This document shows positions 16,883-24,661 of a DNA stretch of 35,144 nucleotides, piece by piece; position 1 is the first letter of the stretch; each line of letters starts with the position of its first letter. This DNA comes from Oscillospiraceae bacterium (GTDB taxonomy: Bacteria > Bacillota > Clostridia > Oscillospirales > Acutalibacteraceae): positions 1 through 35,144 of the forward strand of contig JAITOD010000067.1 of assembly GCA_031290105.1 (NCBI GenBank), in the 5' to 3' direction. The notes below the pieces were generated by a model. The model was given only the letters and a program-made list of their open reading frames with translations, did not search any database and had not been told where the DNA came from. The position numbers were made by a program, and so were the translations under genes.

Positions 16883-16888
16883 AGTATA
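16883..16888 (-). promoter_or_regulatory. Extended -10 of the ANTAR gene
   Basis: On the - strand, TGCTATACT gives an extended -10 (TATACT at 16883-16888), about 50 bases before the start codon. No good -35 at 17 bases; TTGCGC is 22 bases away. Confidence 0.45.
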
Positions 16889-17120
16889 GCATAACATTTT
16901 TTGCGGATTGGCGCAAGTCTTTTGCGGGCGCGGCAATTATCAGCTTTCTGAGGTAATGCGGCTGTAAAGCACTAAATGCCACATAACTCAATCCGCGAAA
17001 TATATCTCACCTAAATTGTGTATGCCTCTCTATAAAGAATCGGCATATATAATGTTTTGGGAAGAGTCAGGCAGCTTGCAGTGCTAATCAGGGCTTCGGT
17101 CGCAATACTATTGAAATACC

Positions 17121-17180
17121 CTAACGGTTTAGCTAACGGTTAACCTAAAGGTCTAGCTAAAGGTTAACATAAGTACTTAG
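17121..17180 (+). repeat. Five tandem 12-bp units
   Basis: CTAACGGTTTAG, CTAACGGTTAAC, CTAAAGGTCTAG, CTAAAGGTTAAC and ATAAGTACTTAG follow without gaps. Units 1/3 and 2/4 are the closest pairs, so the underlying period may be 24. It sits about 65 bases upstream of the btuF promoter and could be an array of protein sites. The rest of 16889-17120 shows only a TATGCC/GGCATA inverted pair near 17020-17045. Confidence 0.75.
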
Positions 17181-17243
17181 CTGTTGCCGACCTTTGCACA
17201 GTTTGCCGGCTTATAAAACGGGTGTAGGCTTGAGCCGTGCCAC

Positions 17244-17272
17244 TTGCATTTTGCGGCACAATGTTGTATGAT
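17244..17272 (+). promoter_or_regulatory. Promoter of the btuF-like operon
   Basis: TTGCAT (17244-17249), 17-base spacer, TATGAT (17267-17272). Transcription would begin near 17279, eight bases before the MITE-like element, so the whole element lies in the leader RNA. Confidence 0.65.
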
Positions 17273-17286
17273 AAAAGCATATGGTT

Positions 17287-17452
17287 TTAGGTCGCGTTGA
17301 CACTAAGCAAAAACGCGCGTCTTTTCGGCTAAAATTTCCCATTTCTTTGTTGTCGTCAGTCAGAATACGTCAGTATTCCTCCCTCCTCCGTCTCGAAATG
17401 AAAAATTTTCGCTCGAAAATCCGCATATTTCATTAGTGGCAACACTCCCTAA
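17287..17452. mobile_element. 166-bp MITE-like element with terminal inverted repeats
   Basis: TTAGGTCGCGTTGACACTAA (17287-17306) and the inverse of 17433-17452 (TTAGGGAGTGTTGCCACTAA) match at 16 of 20 positions. Inside, TTTTCG and AAAATTT/ATTTC blocks (17322-17345) pair with 17395-17419, and GAATAC/GTATTC (17363-17378) forms the tip, so the whole element can fold as one long hairpin. It encodes no protein. Partial copies lie at 5335-5351 and 16238-16266. It ends 7 bases before the ribosome binding site of the btuF-like gene. Classification as a non-autonomous transposable element is inference. Confidence 0.6.
17422..17450 (+). repeat. 29-bp direct repeat, copy 2
   Basis: Identical to 16238-16266. 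This copy is the right end of the MITE-like element. The copies are 1,184 bases apart, start to start. Confidence 0.85.
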
Positions 17453-17471
17453 TATGCTTAAGGAGCTTCGC

Positions 17472-18392
17472 GTGAAAAAAATCAAGCGGCTGCTGTTGCT
17501 TATGTCCGCGCTGCTGTTGGCGCTGAGCGGCTGTGCTGAACAAGCCGCGCCGCAGGACGGTTCTTTTACCGACGCGCTGAACCGCAGCATTCCTCTGCGG
17601 GAATATAGCCGCGTTGTGGTCGCGTCGGGCAGTTTTGCGGAGCTTTGGCAGCTTGCCGGCGGGGAACTGCTTGGCACAACGGACGACGCTTTCAAAAACG
17701 GTCTCAGTATTCCCGCCGCCACAGGCAACGTGGGCAGTCTGCTCTCGCCAAGCGTTGAAGCGATTATTGCGCTGAGCCCCGATTTGGTGCTTCTCTCGGC
17801 GGATATAAGCGGTCACACCGCGCTGATAGAAACGCTTAGCTCTGCGGATATAGCCGCCGCCGCCTTTTCAGTGGAGTCGTTTGACGACTACCTAAGCGTA
17901 CTCAAAATCTGCACGGATATCACCGGGCGCGGCGATTTATACGCCCAAAACGGCTTGCGGATTCAGGAACAGATTCAAGGAGTTATTGCCAAAACGAAGG
18001 ATAAACCCGCGCCGAAGGTGTTGTTTTTGCGCGCCGGAGCAGGCAAGGTTTCCGCCCGGGGCAGTGACACAATGGCGGGGATAATGCTCCGAAACATGGG
18101 CTGCGCCAACATCACCGATTCGGACGATACACTGCTTGATAACCTCAGCATGGAGGTGATTATTGAACAGGACCCTGACTTCATTTTCACCGTCACGCAG
18201 GGGGATTCTGAGGAAAACGCGCAGAAGGCGCTGCAGGATACGCTGCTTTCAAATCCGGCGTGGGCAAATTTGAGCGCGGTAAAAAATAATCGCTGCATCA
18301 CATTGCCCAAGGATTTGTTTCATCTGAAGCCAAATGACCGTTGGGCGGAGGCATTCCAAATGCTGTGGGATATTTTGTATGGCGAGGCTTAA
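17472..18392 (+). CDS. ABC transporter substrate-binding lipoprotein (BtuF/FecB type)
   Basis: A 306-residue lipoprotein. Start GTG 17472 is chosen because AAGGAG (17460-17465) lies 6 bases before it; earlier in-frame starts fall inside the repeat. The signal peptide ends at LALSGC with lipid-bearing Cys21. The mature part is a periplasmic-binding-protein type III fold (PF01497): YSRVVVASGSFAELWQL, IIALSPDLVLLSADI, IIEQDPDFIFTVTQGD, WANLSAVKNNRCITLP. The family binds cobalamin, haem or iron-siderophores. A cobalamin-dependent metH in the same window favours corrinoid but does not prove it. First gene of a three-gene operon. Confidence 0.88.
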   Translation: MKKIKRLLLLMSALLLALSGCAEQAAPQDGSFTDALNRSIPLREYSRVVVASGSFAELWQLAGGELLGTTDDAFKNGLSIPAATGNVGSLLSPSVEAIIALSPDLVLLSADISGHTALIETLSSADIAAAAFSVESFDDYLSVLKICTDITGRGDLYAQNGLRIQEQIQGVIAKTKDKPAPKVLFLRAGAGKVSARGSDTMAGIMLRNMGCANITDSDDTLLDNLSMEVIIEQDPDFIFTVTQGDSEENAQKALQDTLLSNPAWANLSAVKNNRCITLPKDLFHLKPNDRWAEAFQMLWDILYGEA

Positions 18393-19479
18393 AAAAAACA
18401 CGCTTGTGCTGTTGGCTGCGGGTGCGGCATTGCTGATTTGCGCGGTGCTGTCGCTATTGATTGGGGCGGTGCGTATCCCCCCGACGGAGCTGTGGCAGTC
18501 GCTGACGCAGCGCGATTCCGCAGCGGGGCAGATTTTGCTGCATGTGCGTTTGCCGCGTCTGTTTGCGGCGGCGCTGGCGGGAGCGGCGTTGGCGGTGTCG
18601 GGCGTGCTGATACAGACTGTGCTGCAAAATCCATTGGCAAGCCCCGGGATCATCGGCGTGAACGCGGGGGCAGGCTTGGGCGCGGCGCTGTTTTTGGCGT
18701 TCCTGCCGGGGGCGGTGTTACTGTTGCCGGTGGCGGCGTTTGCGGGGGCGTTGGCGTCGGTTTTGGCGGTGTGTGCGCTTGCCCGCAGAGTTAACGCATC
18801 GCGCATTACGCTGGTGCTCTCGGGCGTGGCGATCTCTGCCCTGTTCACAGCGGGGGTCAACACCATCGCCGTCACGCACACCAATATTATGGGTGCGCTG
18901 CGCGATTTCCAGAACGGCGGCTTTGCGGGAATATCTGCCGGAGCGGTTGCTACAGCTGCGCCGCTGATATTATTGGGTCTGCTGCCGGCGCTGCTTTTTG
19001 CCGGCGAGTTGGACGTTTTGGGTCTGGGCGAGGAGAGCGCCGCATCGCTGGGGCTGAACGTGCGGTTCTATCGGCTGTTTTTCCTTACGCTGGCGGCGGT
19101 ATTGGCGGGGGCGGCGGTCAGCTTTGCGGGTCTGCTGGGCTTTGTGGGGCTGATGGTGCCGCATATGGCGCGGCGGCTGCTCTCCGGCGGCAAAAACGGG
19201 CAAAGGCGTAAAGCGCCTCCCAACGCTGAATCTGAAAACAACGATTTATCCAAAACTTGCCGACGCAGCAAGAACGCATTGGCTGAGTTCGGCGGCGGCA
19301 AGCGAACACTCATTGCGCTCTCGGCGTTAATGGGCGCGGCGTTTCTGCTGCTCTGCGACACAATCGCCCGCACTGTTTTTGCCCCGCATGAGCTGCCAAC
19401 CGGAATTTTGATTGCATATTTGGGCGTGCCGTTCTTCCTGTGGCTGCTGTTCCGCGAGAGGAGGAAGCGCCGTGATTGA
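18379..19479 (+). CDS. ABC transporter permease (BtuC/FecCD type) with in-frame insert
   Basis: A 366-residue membrane protein from ATG 18379 (overlapping the upstream stop by 14 bases). About nine to ten hydrophobic helices and family motifs LPRLFAAALAGAALAVSGVL, QNPLASPGIIGVNAGAGLG, FAGLLGFVGLMVPHMARRL and HELPTGILIAYLGVPFFLWL identify the FecCD family (PF01032). The usual length is about 330. The extra 36 residues, hydrophilic and rich in K, R, N and E (about 270-306), lie in the loop just after PHMARRL and are flanked by a 9-bp duplication (19185-19193, 19293-19301). The reading frame is kept, so the transporter may still work. Confidence 0.9.
   Translation: MARLKKNTLVLLAAGAALLICAVLSLLIGAVRIPPTELWQSLTQRDSAAGQILLHVRLPRLFAAALAGAALAVSGVLIQTVLQNPLASPGIIGVNAGAGLGAALFLAFLPGAVLLLPVAAFAGALASVLAVCALARRVNASRITLVLSGVAISALFTAGVNTIAVTHTNIMGALRDFQNGGFAGISAGAVATAAPLILLGLLPALLFAGELDVLGLGEESAASLGLNVRFYRLFFLTLAAVLAGAAVSFAGLLGFVGLMVPHMARRLLSGGKNGQRRKAPPNAESENNDLSKTCRRSKNALAEFGGGKRTLIALSALMGAAFLLLCDTIARTVFAPHELPTGILIAYLGVPFFLWLLFRERRKRRD
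19185..19301 (+). repeat. In-frame 108-bp insertion with 9-bp flanking duplication
   Basis: CGGCGGCAA occurs at 19185-19193 and again at 19293-19301, exactly 108 bases (36 codons) apart. Removing one copy and the intervening DNA gives a permease of normal length reading LLSGGKRTLIAL. Inside are AGGCG/CGCCT and CTTGCCG/CGGCAAG inverted pairs. This resembles the protein-coding palindromic elements known from Rickettsia in behaviour, not in sequence. Confidence 0.6.
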
Positions 19480-20218
19480 AGTGAAAAAGCTCTGCGGCGG
19501 CTATGGCGGCGTGCGGGTCTTGCGGGGTGTCTCGCTCACGCTGGAGGACGGTCAGCTGACCGCGATTATTGGTCCGAACGGCTGCGGCAAAAGCACTCTG
19601 TTGCGGCTTTGCTGCGGGCAGCTCTCCCCGCAGCGGGGTGAGGTTTGGGCAGACGGTCGCCCGCTTGGCGGTCTCACGCGCAAAGAGACGGCGCAGAGTA
19701 TATCGCTGCTGCCGCAGAGCCGCGCTGTGCCGGATATTACGGCGGGCGCGCTGGCTCTGCACGGACGTTTCCCATGGCTGGGCTATCCGCGGGTCTGCCG
19801 CGCTGAGGACAGAGCCGCCGCGGAGCAGGCAATGCGGCGTGTTGGAATTTGGGAGAAGCGCGGTTCACTGCTGGCGCGGCTCTCCGGCGGGGAGAGGCAG
19901 AAGGCGTACCTTGCAATGCTGTTGGCGCAGGACACGCAAAATGTACTGCTTGACGAGCCGACGGTCTATTTGGATATTGCGCATCAGCTGGAGCTTTTTG
20001 CCTTGCTCAAGAATTTGGCGCGGGAGGGAAAGTGCGTTGCGGCGGTGGAGCACGATTTGGGGCTTGCGCTGGATAACGCCGACCGCGTGATTTTGCTGGG
20101 CGAGGGCGGTGTCTTGTTCAGCGGCACACCGCAGGAGCTTATTGATTCCGGCGCGATTGCTCATGCGTTTGGCGTTGAGCTGACGCGCGGCGACGGGTAC
20201 CGTTTTAGCAGCTGTTAG
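19472..20218 (+). CDS. ABC transporter ATP-binding protein (BtuD/FecE type)
   Basis: A 248-residue ATPase. Start GTG 19472 has GAGGAGG about 7 bases upstream and overlaps the permease stop by 8 bases. Walker A is GPNGCGKST (34-42), signature LSGGERQKAYLAMLLAQ, Walker B NVLLDEPTVYLDI, with the switch His in VEHDLGLAL. It closes a btuF-C-D style operon for a corrinoid, haem or ferric-siderophore importer. Family layout and overlaps leave little doubt; the substrate is open. Confidence 0.92.
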   Translation: MIEVKKLCGGYGGVRVLRGVSLTLEDGQLTAIIGPNGCGKSTLLRLCCGQLSPQRGEVWADGRPLGGLTRKETAQSISLLPQSRAVPDITAGALALHGRFPWLGYPRVCRAEDRAAAEQAMRRVGIWEKRGSLLARLSGGERQKAYLAMLLAQDTQNVLLDEPTVYLDIAHQLELFALLKNLAREGKCVAAVEHDLGLALDNADRVILLGEGGVLFSGTPQELIDSGAIAHAFGVELTRGDGYRFSSC

Positions 20219-20590
20219 ACCTTAGAGAGCACGCCGTTTCTCGTGAGCGTTGACGCAAACGGGTTGATTTTTTGGGGCTTTGGGCAGTGCGGACGGTGAA
20301 AACATTGCAAAAGAGCGAATCTCACGAATCGTTGCTGTGAGCTATTGCAGGAGAAATAAGGGTCGCCCTGATATAATATATGCATTAAGGTAAACCGCAA
20401 GCCTAACCGCACTGTTAAGAATATTGCTGAAAAAACGAGAAAATGCGCGGTTTTCTCTTCCTTTTCGCTATATAATGCGCAAGCTTTATAGTTACACATA
20501 TATCTGTCTATATAGCCCGCACTGCATAGCTGCACAGGAAGCAATTAACACAGTGCAGCGAAATTCACACCGGGATATATCCGCCGCCCC
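20219..20590. other. Gene-free stretch with one terminator-like hairpin
   Basis: No convincing coding sequence lies between the transporter operon and the pth promoter. TATAAT at 20372-20377 has only a poorly spaced TTGCAG (20345-20350, spacer 21). GAGAAAA (20437-20443) pairs with TTTTCTC (20451-20457), followed by TTCCTTTTC, an intrinsic-terminator form. It may end the transporter transcript or an unannotated short RNA. Confidence 0.4.
20437..20466 (+). terminator. Terminator-like hairpin
   Basis: Seven-pair perfect stem with a 7-base loop and a T-rich tail (TTCCTTTT), preceded by an A run. It is 219 bases from the transporter stop. Confidence 0.5.
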
Positions 20591-20620
20591 TTGCCGACCG
20601 CCGCCGGTGTGTGGTATAAT
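20591..20620 (+). promoter_or_regulatory. Promoter of pth
   Basis: TTGCCG (20591-20596), 18-base spacer, TATAAT (20615-20620). The start site would be about 24 bases before the pth ATG. Confidence 0.7.
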
Positions 20621-20650
20621 TACGCACAACGCTTATTCTCAAGAGGGCAA

Positions 20651-21244
20651 ATGTTTTTTCGCAAAAGCGCCGGCGCCCCCGTCTGGATTATCGCGGGGCT
20701 GGGCAACCCCGGCAAGCAATATGAAGCTACCCGCCACAATGCGGGATTTTTGTGCCTGGATTTGCTGGCTCAGCGGGAGGGCGTGCGGCTCACGCGGCTG
20801 AAGTACCACGCGCTCACGGGCGAAGCGACGCTTGGCGGGCAGCGCTGTTTGCTGCTCAAACCGCAGACGTTCATGAACAACAGCGGCGAATCCGTTGGCG
20901 AGGCGGCGGCGTTCTACAAAATCCCGCCGGAGCGCGTGCTGCTGCTGTTTGACGACATCAGCCTGGAGCCGGGCAAGCTGCGAATCCGCCGCAAGGGCAG
21001 CGCAGGCAGTCACAATGGCGTCAAGAGCGTGATTCAGCACCTGCATTCGGAGGAGTTTCCGCGGGTCAAGCTGGGCGTGGGCGAACGACCTAATCTGCAG
21101 TGGGATTTGGCAGATTGGGTGCTCTCACGGCTGAGCAGCAAGGAGCAGCTCCTTTTGCGCGAGGCGTGCGACAAAGCGCCGGGGGCAGTGGATTTGATTG
21201 TGCGCGGCGAGATGGAGACGGCTATGGCACGGTTTGGGAATTAG
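20651..21244 (+). CDS. pth: Peptidyl-tRNA hydrolase
   Basis: A 197-residue enzyme that releases tRNA from peptidyl-tRNA that has dropped off the ribosome. IIAGLGNPGKQYEATRHNAGF carries the conserved Asn19 and catalytic His29 (N10 and H20 of E. coli Pth). LLKPQTFMNNSGESV, LLFDDISLEPGKLRIRRKGS, AGSHNGVKSVIQHL and FPRVKLGVG follow as expected. ATG 20651 has GAGGG just upstream and fits the promoter; an upstream start at 20591 would begin inside the promoter. A short extension of about 9 residues precedes the family N-terminus. Confidence 0.95.
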   Translation: MFFRKSAGAPVWIIAGLGNPGKQYEATRHNAGFLCLDLLAQREGVRLTRLKYHALTGEATLGGQRCLLLKPQTFMNNSGESVGEAAAFYKIPPERVLLLFDDISLEPGKLRIRRKGSAGSHNGVKSVIQHLHSEEFPRVKLGVGERPNLQWDLADWVLSRLSSKEQLLLREACDKAPGAVDLIVRGEMETAMARFGN

Positions 21245-21269
21245 GGGGGGAGAGGGTTGTATTGCTTTT

Positions 21270-22022
21270 TCACGTTGGTCTCTTTCCTTTAATAATGACC
21301 ACGCTTCCGTTCATATCGGGAAGAGGAAAATACGCTATGCCGGTTTCGCGGGCAAACTGCCGCACCGCCTGTTTTGCGCCCAGATATGCCGCAGAATTAT
21401 AGTCATGAACAAAGATTGTGCCGCCATCGGCGAGCCGCGGATAAAAGAAGCACAAGCCGTCGTATATCGGCTGATAAAAATCACAGTCAATGCTGACGAA
21501 CACAAAAAGCTCGTCAACGCCCTCTGCCGACTGTGGAAACAGCCCCTTTCTGACCACACAATTGGCTTTGCTTTTCATTTTTCTCAACACTATTTCAACG
21601 CCGGTGTCGCTGAAATCTTCCGCGCCCGACGACAAATTTACAGCAGCTTCATGTTCCGCTTGCCGTTCATCAAAGCCATCAAAGGTGTCGAATAGATATA
21701 GCTTGCGCTCAGGGAATGCAGCGTTAATCAGCTTTGCAAAGTCGCCGCGGTATACCCCAAGCTCAGCCACCGCTCCATCGATGTTCAGCTGCGCAATTTC
21801 ACGCGCCGCCAATTCCAGCGCTGCGTTGCGGACATAATCTCCGTCCTCATAAACAAAGCGTTCGTGCTTGTTGTACAGCGCCGAAATATCCATCGTCACA
21901 ATCAGCACCTTGAACACTCTGTTAAACGTGCCCAGGAGTTTTTTAACAAGCCTGTTGATTTTGTGTGTGCGCTGAACCGCTCTTACTGCCCTGTTCGCTT
22001 GCGATTTTTTGTGAAAACTCAT
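21270..22022 (-). CDS. TylF/MycF-like methyltransferase
   Basis: A 250-residue protein in the macrocin O-methyltransferase family (TylF, PF05711), SAM-dependent. The SAM site is [18 protein letters not shown]; further motifs are [51 protein letters not shown] and GAKQAVRQF. Start ATG 22022 overlaps the upstream stop as ATGA and has GAGGTGA 6 bases before it. Paired with a flavin oxidoreductase, it probably modifies a sugar of a surface polysaccharide, but no other glycan genes are adjacent. The 3' end faces pth without a clear terminator. Confidence 0.82.
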   Translation of the reverse strand: MSFHKKSQANRAVRAVQRTHKINRLVKKLLGTFNRVFKVLIVTMDISALYNKHERFVYEDGDYVRNAALELAAREIAQLNIDGAVAELGVYRGDFAKLINAAFPERKLYLFDTFDGFDERQAEHEAAVNLSSGAEDFSDTGVEIVLRKMKSKANCVVRKGLFPQSAEGVDELFVFVSIDCDFYQPIYDGLCFFYPRLADGGTIFVHDYNSAAYLGAKQAVRQFARETGIAYFPLPDMNGSVVIIKGKRPT

Positions 22023-23566
22023 TCGCTCTTCACCTCGTGGTATTCGTCGTCCACATTCACGTTCCACACGGCGGATTTGTCGCCGCCGGCCAAAATTGCG
22101 TCAACCGCGCGGAAAGCCGTGACCATTGAGTGATCCATGTTATTATATCGGTGCTGACCGTTGCGTCCCACGCAGTAAAGGTTGCCGATTTGGTCAAGAT
22201 ATTCCCGAAGCTCACCAAAGCGCGCGTAGCTGCCAAAATACGCGGGATAAGCTTTTTTGACACGCACACGGCTTGTGAAAATAACGTCGGATTTATCCGC
22301 GATAACACCGATTTTCAAAAGCTCCCGGGTTGCGGCGTTTGTGTATTCATCGTCCGTCTGCTGCCACGATTGATCGCCCTCGCTGCAAAAATATTCAAGC
22401 CCAAGCCAAACCGTGTGCTCAAAATCCTTCACCAAATACGGCGACCAGTTGTTGAAGACCTGTATGCGCCCCAGCTTCACGGACGGATCCTGGACATAAA
22501 TCCAGCAATCCGGCGCAATTCCTCCAACGGTTTTTTGCGCCGTGAGGTTGCGCAGCCGGAATTTGTCGCTTGGCAGCAAGACCCCCACAGTCTGGAAATC
22601 ACGGAATGGCAGGCCCTCCGCAATCACGGCGATATCAGCCGGAACGCCGCTCATTGCCGCGCACAAGTCGCTGATCGGCATTGACGAAATCAGCGTGTCG
22701 CAGGGCAAATCAAAGCCGTCGCCGCCAACGGAAACTATGTCGCCCTCATCATTCCGTGTGATTTTCGTCACGCGCTTTCCCGTGATAATCACGCCGCCAA
22801 GCTCGCGTACTCTTTCTGCCGCAAGCTCCCACAACTGCCCCGGACCGTATTTTGGATAGCCGAAACGCTCAATCAGCGACGTTTCTGTTTTGTGCGCTTT
22901 GACACCGAACATTCCCCCAAAAATATTGCCCAGCAGTGCGCTTACCGACAGCCCTTTGATGCGCTGAGCGCCCCAATCCGCCGAAATATCGCGCGGGTGC
23001 CGCCCCCAGAGCTTTTCTGTATAGCCCTCAAAAAACATTGAATAAAGCACGCGCCCAAAACGGTTGATGTAAAAGTTCTCGAGATTATCCTCCGGCAGTT
23101 TGCGGACCAGCGCCGGCAGATAGCTCAAGCCCGCCCGAAGCGTCGTCGCCGGACCCATGCTGCGGATTGTCTTGTGGCTGAGCGTGACGGGATAATCGAA
23201 AAACACGTTGCGGTAGTAGATGCGGCTGACGCGCTCGCGGGTGAGCATAACGGCGTCGTCTGTTTCCGGATTCAGCCCGCTTTTGTCAAGCGCGCGATCA
23301 CGCCCAAGGAGGATGTCGTCCTTGGAGGGGCTGCTCTGCGGTTGCAAAAAGTGGCTCCACCATGCGTTGACCCGCCCGTCCTTCGAGAAAAACCTGTGAC
23401 CGCCAATGTCCATTCGATTGCCGCCAAAATTCAGCGTTTTGGAGATTCCGCCGAAAGTTTCACTTTCCTCAACAACTGTGACCGCGCAATCCGTGCCGCG
23501 TTCAAGCAATTCCACCGCTGCAGTCAGCCCCGCCGGTCCCGCGCCGATGATTATGATGGTTTTCAT
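22019..23566 (-). CDS. FAD-dependent oxidoreductase (protoporphyrinogen oxidase / UDP-Galp mutase-like)
   Basis: A 515-residue protein. The N-terminal dinucleotide-binding motif is [20 protein letters not shown] with the acidic VVEES, followed by [20 protein letters not shown], the pattern of COG1232 and UDP-galactopyranose-mutase-like flavoproteins. [20 protein letters not shown] is typical of this subgroup, which is common near polysaccharide genes. C-terminal [19 protein letters not shown] closes the FAD site. GGAGGTG lies 5 bases before the ATG. It is coupled to the TylF-like gene by a four-base overlap. The reaction is not certain: sugar-nucleotide redox or mutase chemistry are both possible. 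Confidence 0.8.
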   Translation of the reverse strand: MKTIIIIGAGPAGLTAAVELLERGTDCAVTVVEESETFGGISKTLNFGGNRMDIGGHRFFSKDGRVNAWWSHFLQPQSSPSKDDILLGRDRALDKSGLNPETDDAVMLTRERVSRIYYRNVFFDYPVTLSHKTIRSMGPATTLRAGLSYLPALVRKLPEDNLENFYINRFGRVLYSMFFEGYTEKLWGRHPRDISADWGAQRIKGLSVSALLGNIFGGMFGVKAHKTETSLIERFGYPKYGPGQLWELAAERVRELGGVIITGKRVTKITRNDEGDIVSVGGDGFDLPCDTLISSMPISDLCAAMSGVPADIAVIAEGLPFRDFQTVGVLLPSDKFRLRNLTAQKTVGGIAPDCWIYVQDPSVKLGRIQVFNNWSPYLVKDFEHTVWLGLEYFCSEGDQSWQQTDDEYTNAATRELLKIGVIADKSDVIFTSRVRVKKAYPAYFGSYARFGELREYLDQIGNLYCVGRNGQHRYNNMDHSMVTAFRAVDAILAGGDKSAVWNVNVDDEYHEVKSE

Positions 23567-23622
23567 GTCACACCTCCGCGTTTAATGGGGCTTCGGCAAG
23601 CTCAAGCAGATCCACAAGCCAT

Positions 23623-23652
23623 AGTATATCACCGATCGCAGCGCAAAAGCAA
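23623..23652 (-). promoter_or_regulatory. Promoter of the oxidoreductase-methyltransferase pair
   Basis: On the - strand: TTGCTT (23647-23652), 18-base spacer, TATACT (23623-23628), about 57 bases before the start codon. Confidence 0.65.
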
Positions 23653-23710
23653 GCCCGGGGCGCAGAGAGTGCGCGGATTTTACAGGCTTTTAGGGGATTT
23701 GAGATTGATT

Positions 23711-23765
23711 CTCAGCAGCTGCTCTCACCAGCTCCACTCAGCAGCTGGTGAGAGCAGCTGCTGAG
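23711..23765. repeat. 23-bp perfect hairpin
   Basis: Arms 23711-23733 and 23743-23765 are exact inverted copies around a 9-base loop; they start CTCAGCAGCTGCTCTC. The arms are themselves rich in AGCAGCTGCT palindromes. There is no T run on either strand, so it is not a normal terminator. It lies between divergent promoters for the oxidoreductase and rpsO. The rest of 23766-23955 shows nothing further apart from the short palindrome TGAAATATTTCA near 23798. Confidence 0.85.
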
Positions 23766-23955
23766 TGTGAATATAAACAAAAACATCACGGTATACCTGA
23801 AATATTTCAGCGTTTTCGCCTCATTGTTTCTCCCATGTTAGATTTCAGACGAGTAACAATAGCGCTAGGCCTTGCAAACACAGCGAACCGCATCTTTATT
23901 GGGGCAAGATATATTCTCTCAATTGCCAAAAATCCACGCCTCTCAAGCGGAGGAT

Positions 23956-23984
23956 TTGACAAACGCTTGCAAACCTGCTATACT
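23956..23984 (+). promoter_or_regulatory. Strong promoter of rpsO
   Basis: TTGACA (23956-23961), 17-base spacer, TATACT (23979-23984) with a TGC extended -10. The leader of about 100 bases contains GCCGC/GCGGC arms near 24019-24034 and may hold the S15 autoregulatory site, which I cannot confirm. Confidence 0.85.
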
Positions 23985-24089
23985 TACAACGTTACCCCCT
24001 ATGCGGAGCCGGGATTCAGCCGCCACCCGCGGCAATCACCTGCCCTGCCCTGCGTTCGGCGGAAAAATCTAAACGAGGTGAAAATACCC

Positions 24090-24353
24090 ATGACACAGGC
24101 AGAAAAAACCGAAATCATGCAAAACTTTGCACGCCATGAGGGCGACACCGGCTCCCCGGAAGTCCAAATCGCCGTGCTGACAAAGCGAATCAATGAACTG
24201 ACCGAGCACCTGAAAATCCACAAAAAAGACCACCACAGCCGCCGCGGGCTGCTCAAAATGGTTGGTCACAGGCGCAACCTGTTGGCGTATTTGACTAAGA
24301 TTGACATCGAGCGCTACCGCACAGTTATCGCGGAACTGGGTATCCGCAAATAA
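24090..24353 (+). CDS. rpsO: 30S ribosomal protein S15
   Basis: An 87-residue protein of family length. It binds 16S rRNA early in small-subunit assembly. [56 protein letters not shown] and [13 protein letters not shown] are signature stretches. ATG 24090 follows GAGGTG by 9 bases. pnp lies 308 bases downstream, the usual rpsO-pnp order, separated by a terminator. Confidence 0.97.
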   Translation: MTQAEKTEIMQNFARHEGDTGSPEVQIAVLTKRINELTEHLKIHKKDHHSRRGLLKMVGHRRNLLAYLTKIDIERYRTVIAELGIRK

Positions 24354-24366
24354 AGCCCCGGAAATT

Positions 24367-24410
24367 AAGGATACAGGCGTGAGGGGCAACCCTTCGGCTG
24401 TATCCTTCTT
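24367..24410 (+). terminator. Terminator between rpsO and pnp
   Basis: AAGGATACAG (24367-24376) pairs with CTGTATCCTT (24398-24407), followed by CTTTC. The next 250 bases, to the pnp start, are leader without a clear promoter or structure that I can name. Confidence 0.75.
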
Positions 24411-24661
24411 TCAATAGACCTAATCGAAAACCGCACATTGCGGCGTTGTCCCAGCTTGCAGAATCGGCATACAGCGGCACTCGTCCGCCTTGCACTGCAC
24501 AGTTTCCGGGGAGGTCTGATTAATAGCACCTGATTGTACGGAATCATCAATGGTGAAAGAAGAAAATTGAGGGCAGGATAAAGATCCCGCGTTGAATTTT
24601 CTGCTTTCTGCCAAAGAAGTATCCGGCAATGGGATATTTCTGTTTGAAAGGCAGGAGAAAA

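Noticed and set aside
17121-17180. CRISPR array
   Set aside because: The 12-base units are contiguous with no unique spacers, and no cas genes are present.
17436-17471. Earlier GTG start for the btuF-like gene
   Set aside because: It lies inside the repeat element, has no ribosome site, and would place 12 residues before a normal lipoprotein signal peptide.
17230-17471. Cobalamin riboswitch in front of the btuF-like gene
   Set aside because: GCCACT occurs near 17239, but upstream of the predicted start site, and no B12-box context or matching fold was recognised; the leader is filled by the inverted-repeat element.
20215-20544. 109-codon open frame on the - strand
   Set aside because: No ribosome site, no recognisable family, Cys/Phe-rich composition, and it overlaps the transporter stop.
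23748-24089. Upstream extension of the rpsO frame
   Set aside because: S15 is complete from 24090, which has the ribosome site; the extension would cover the rpsO promoter and part of the hairpin.
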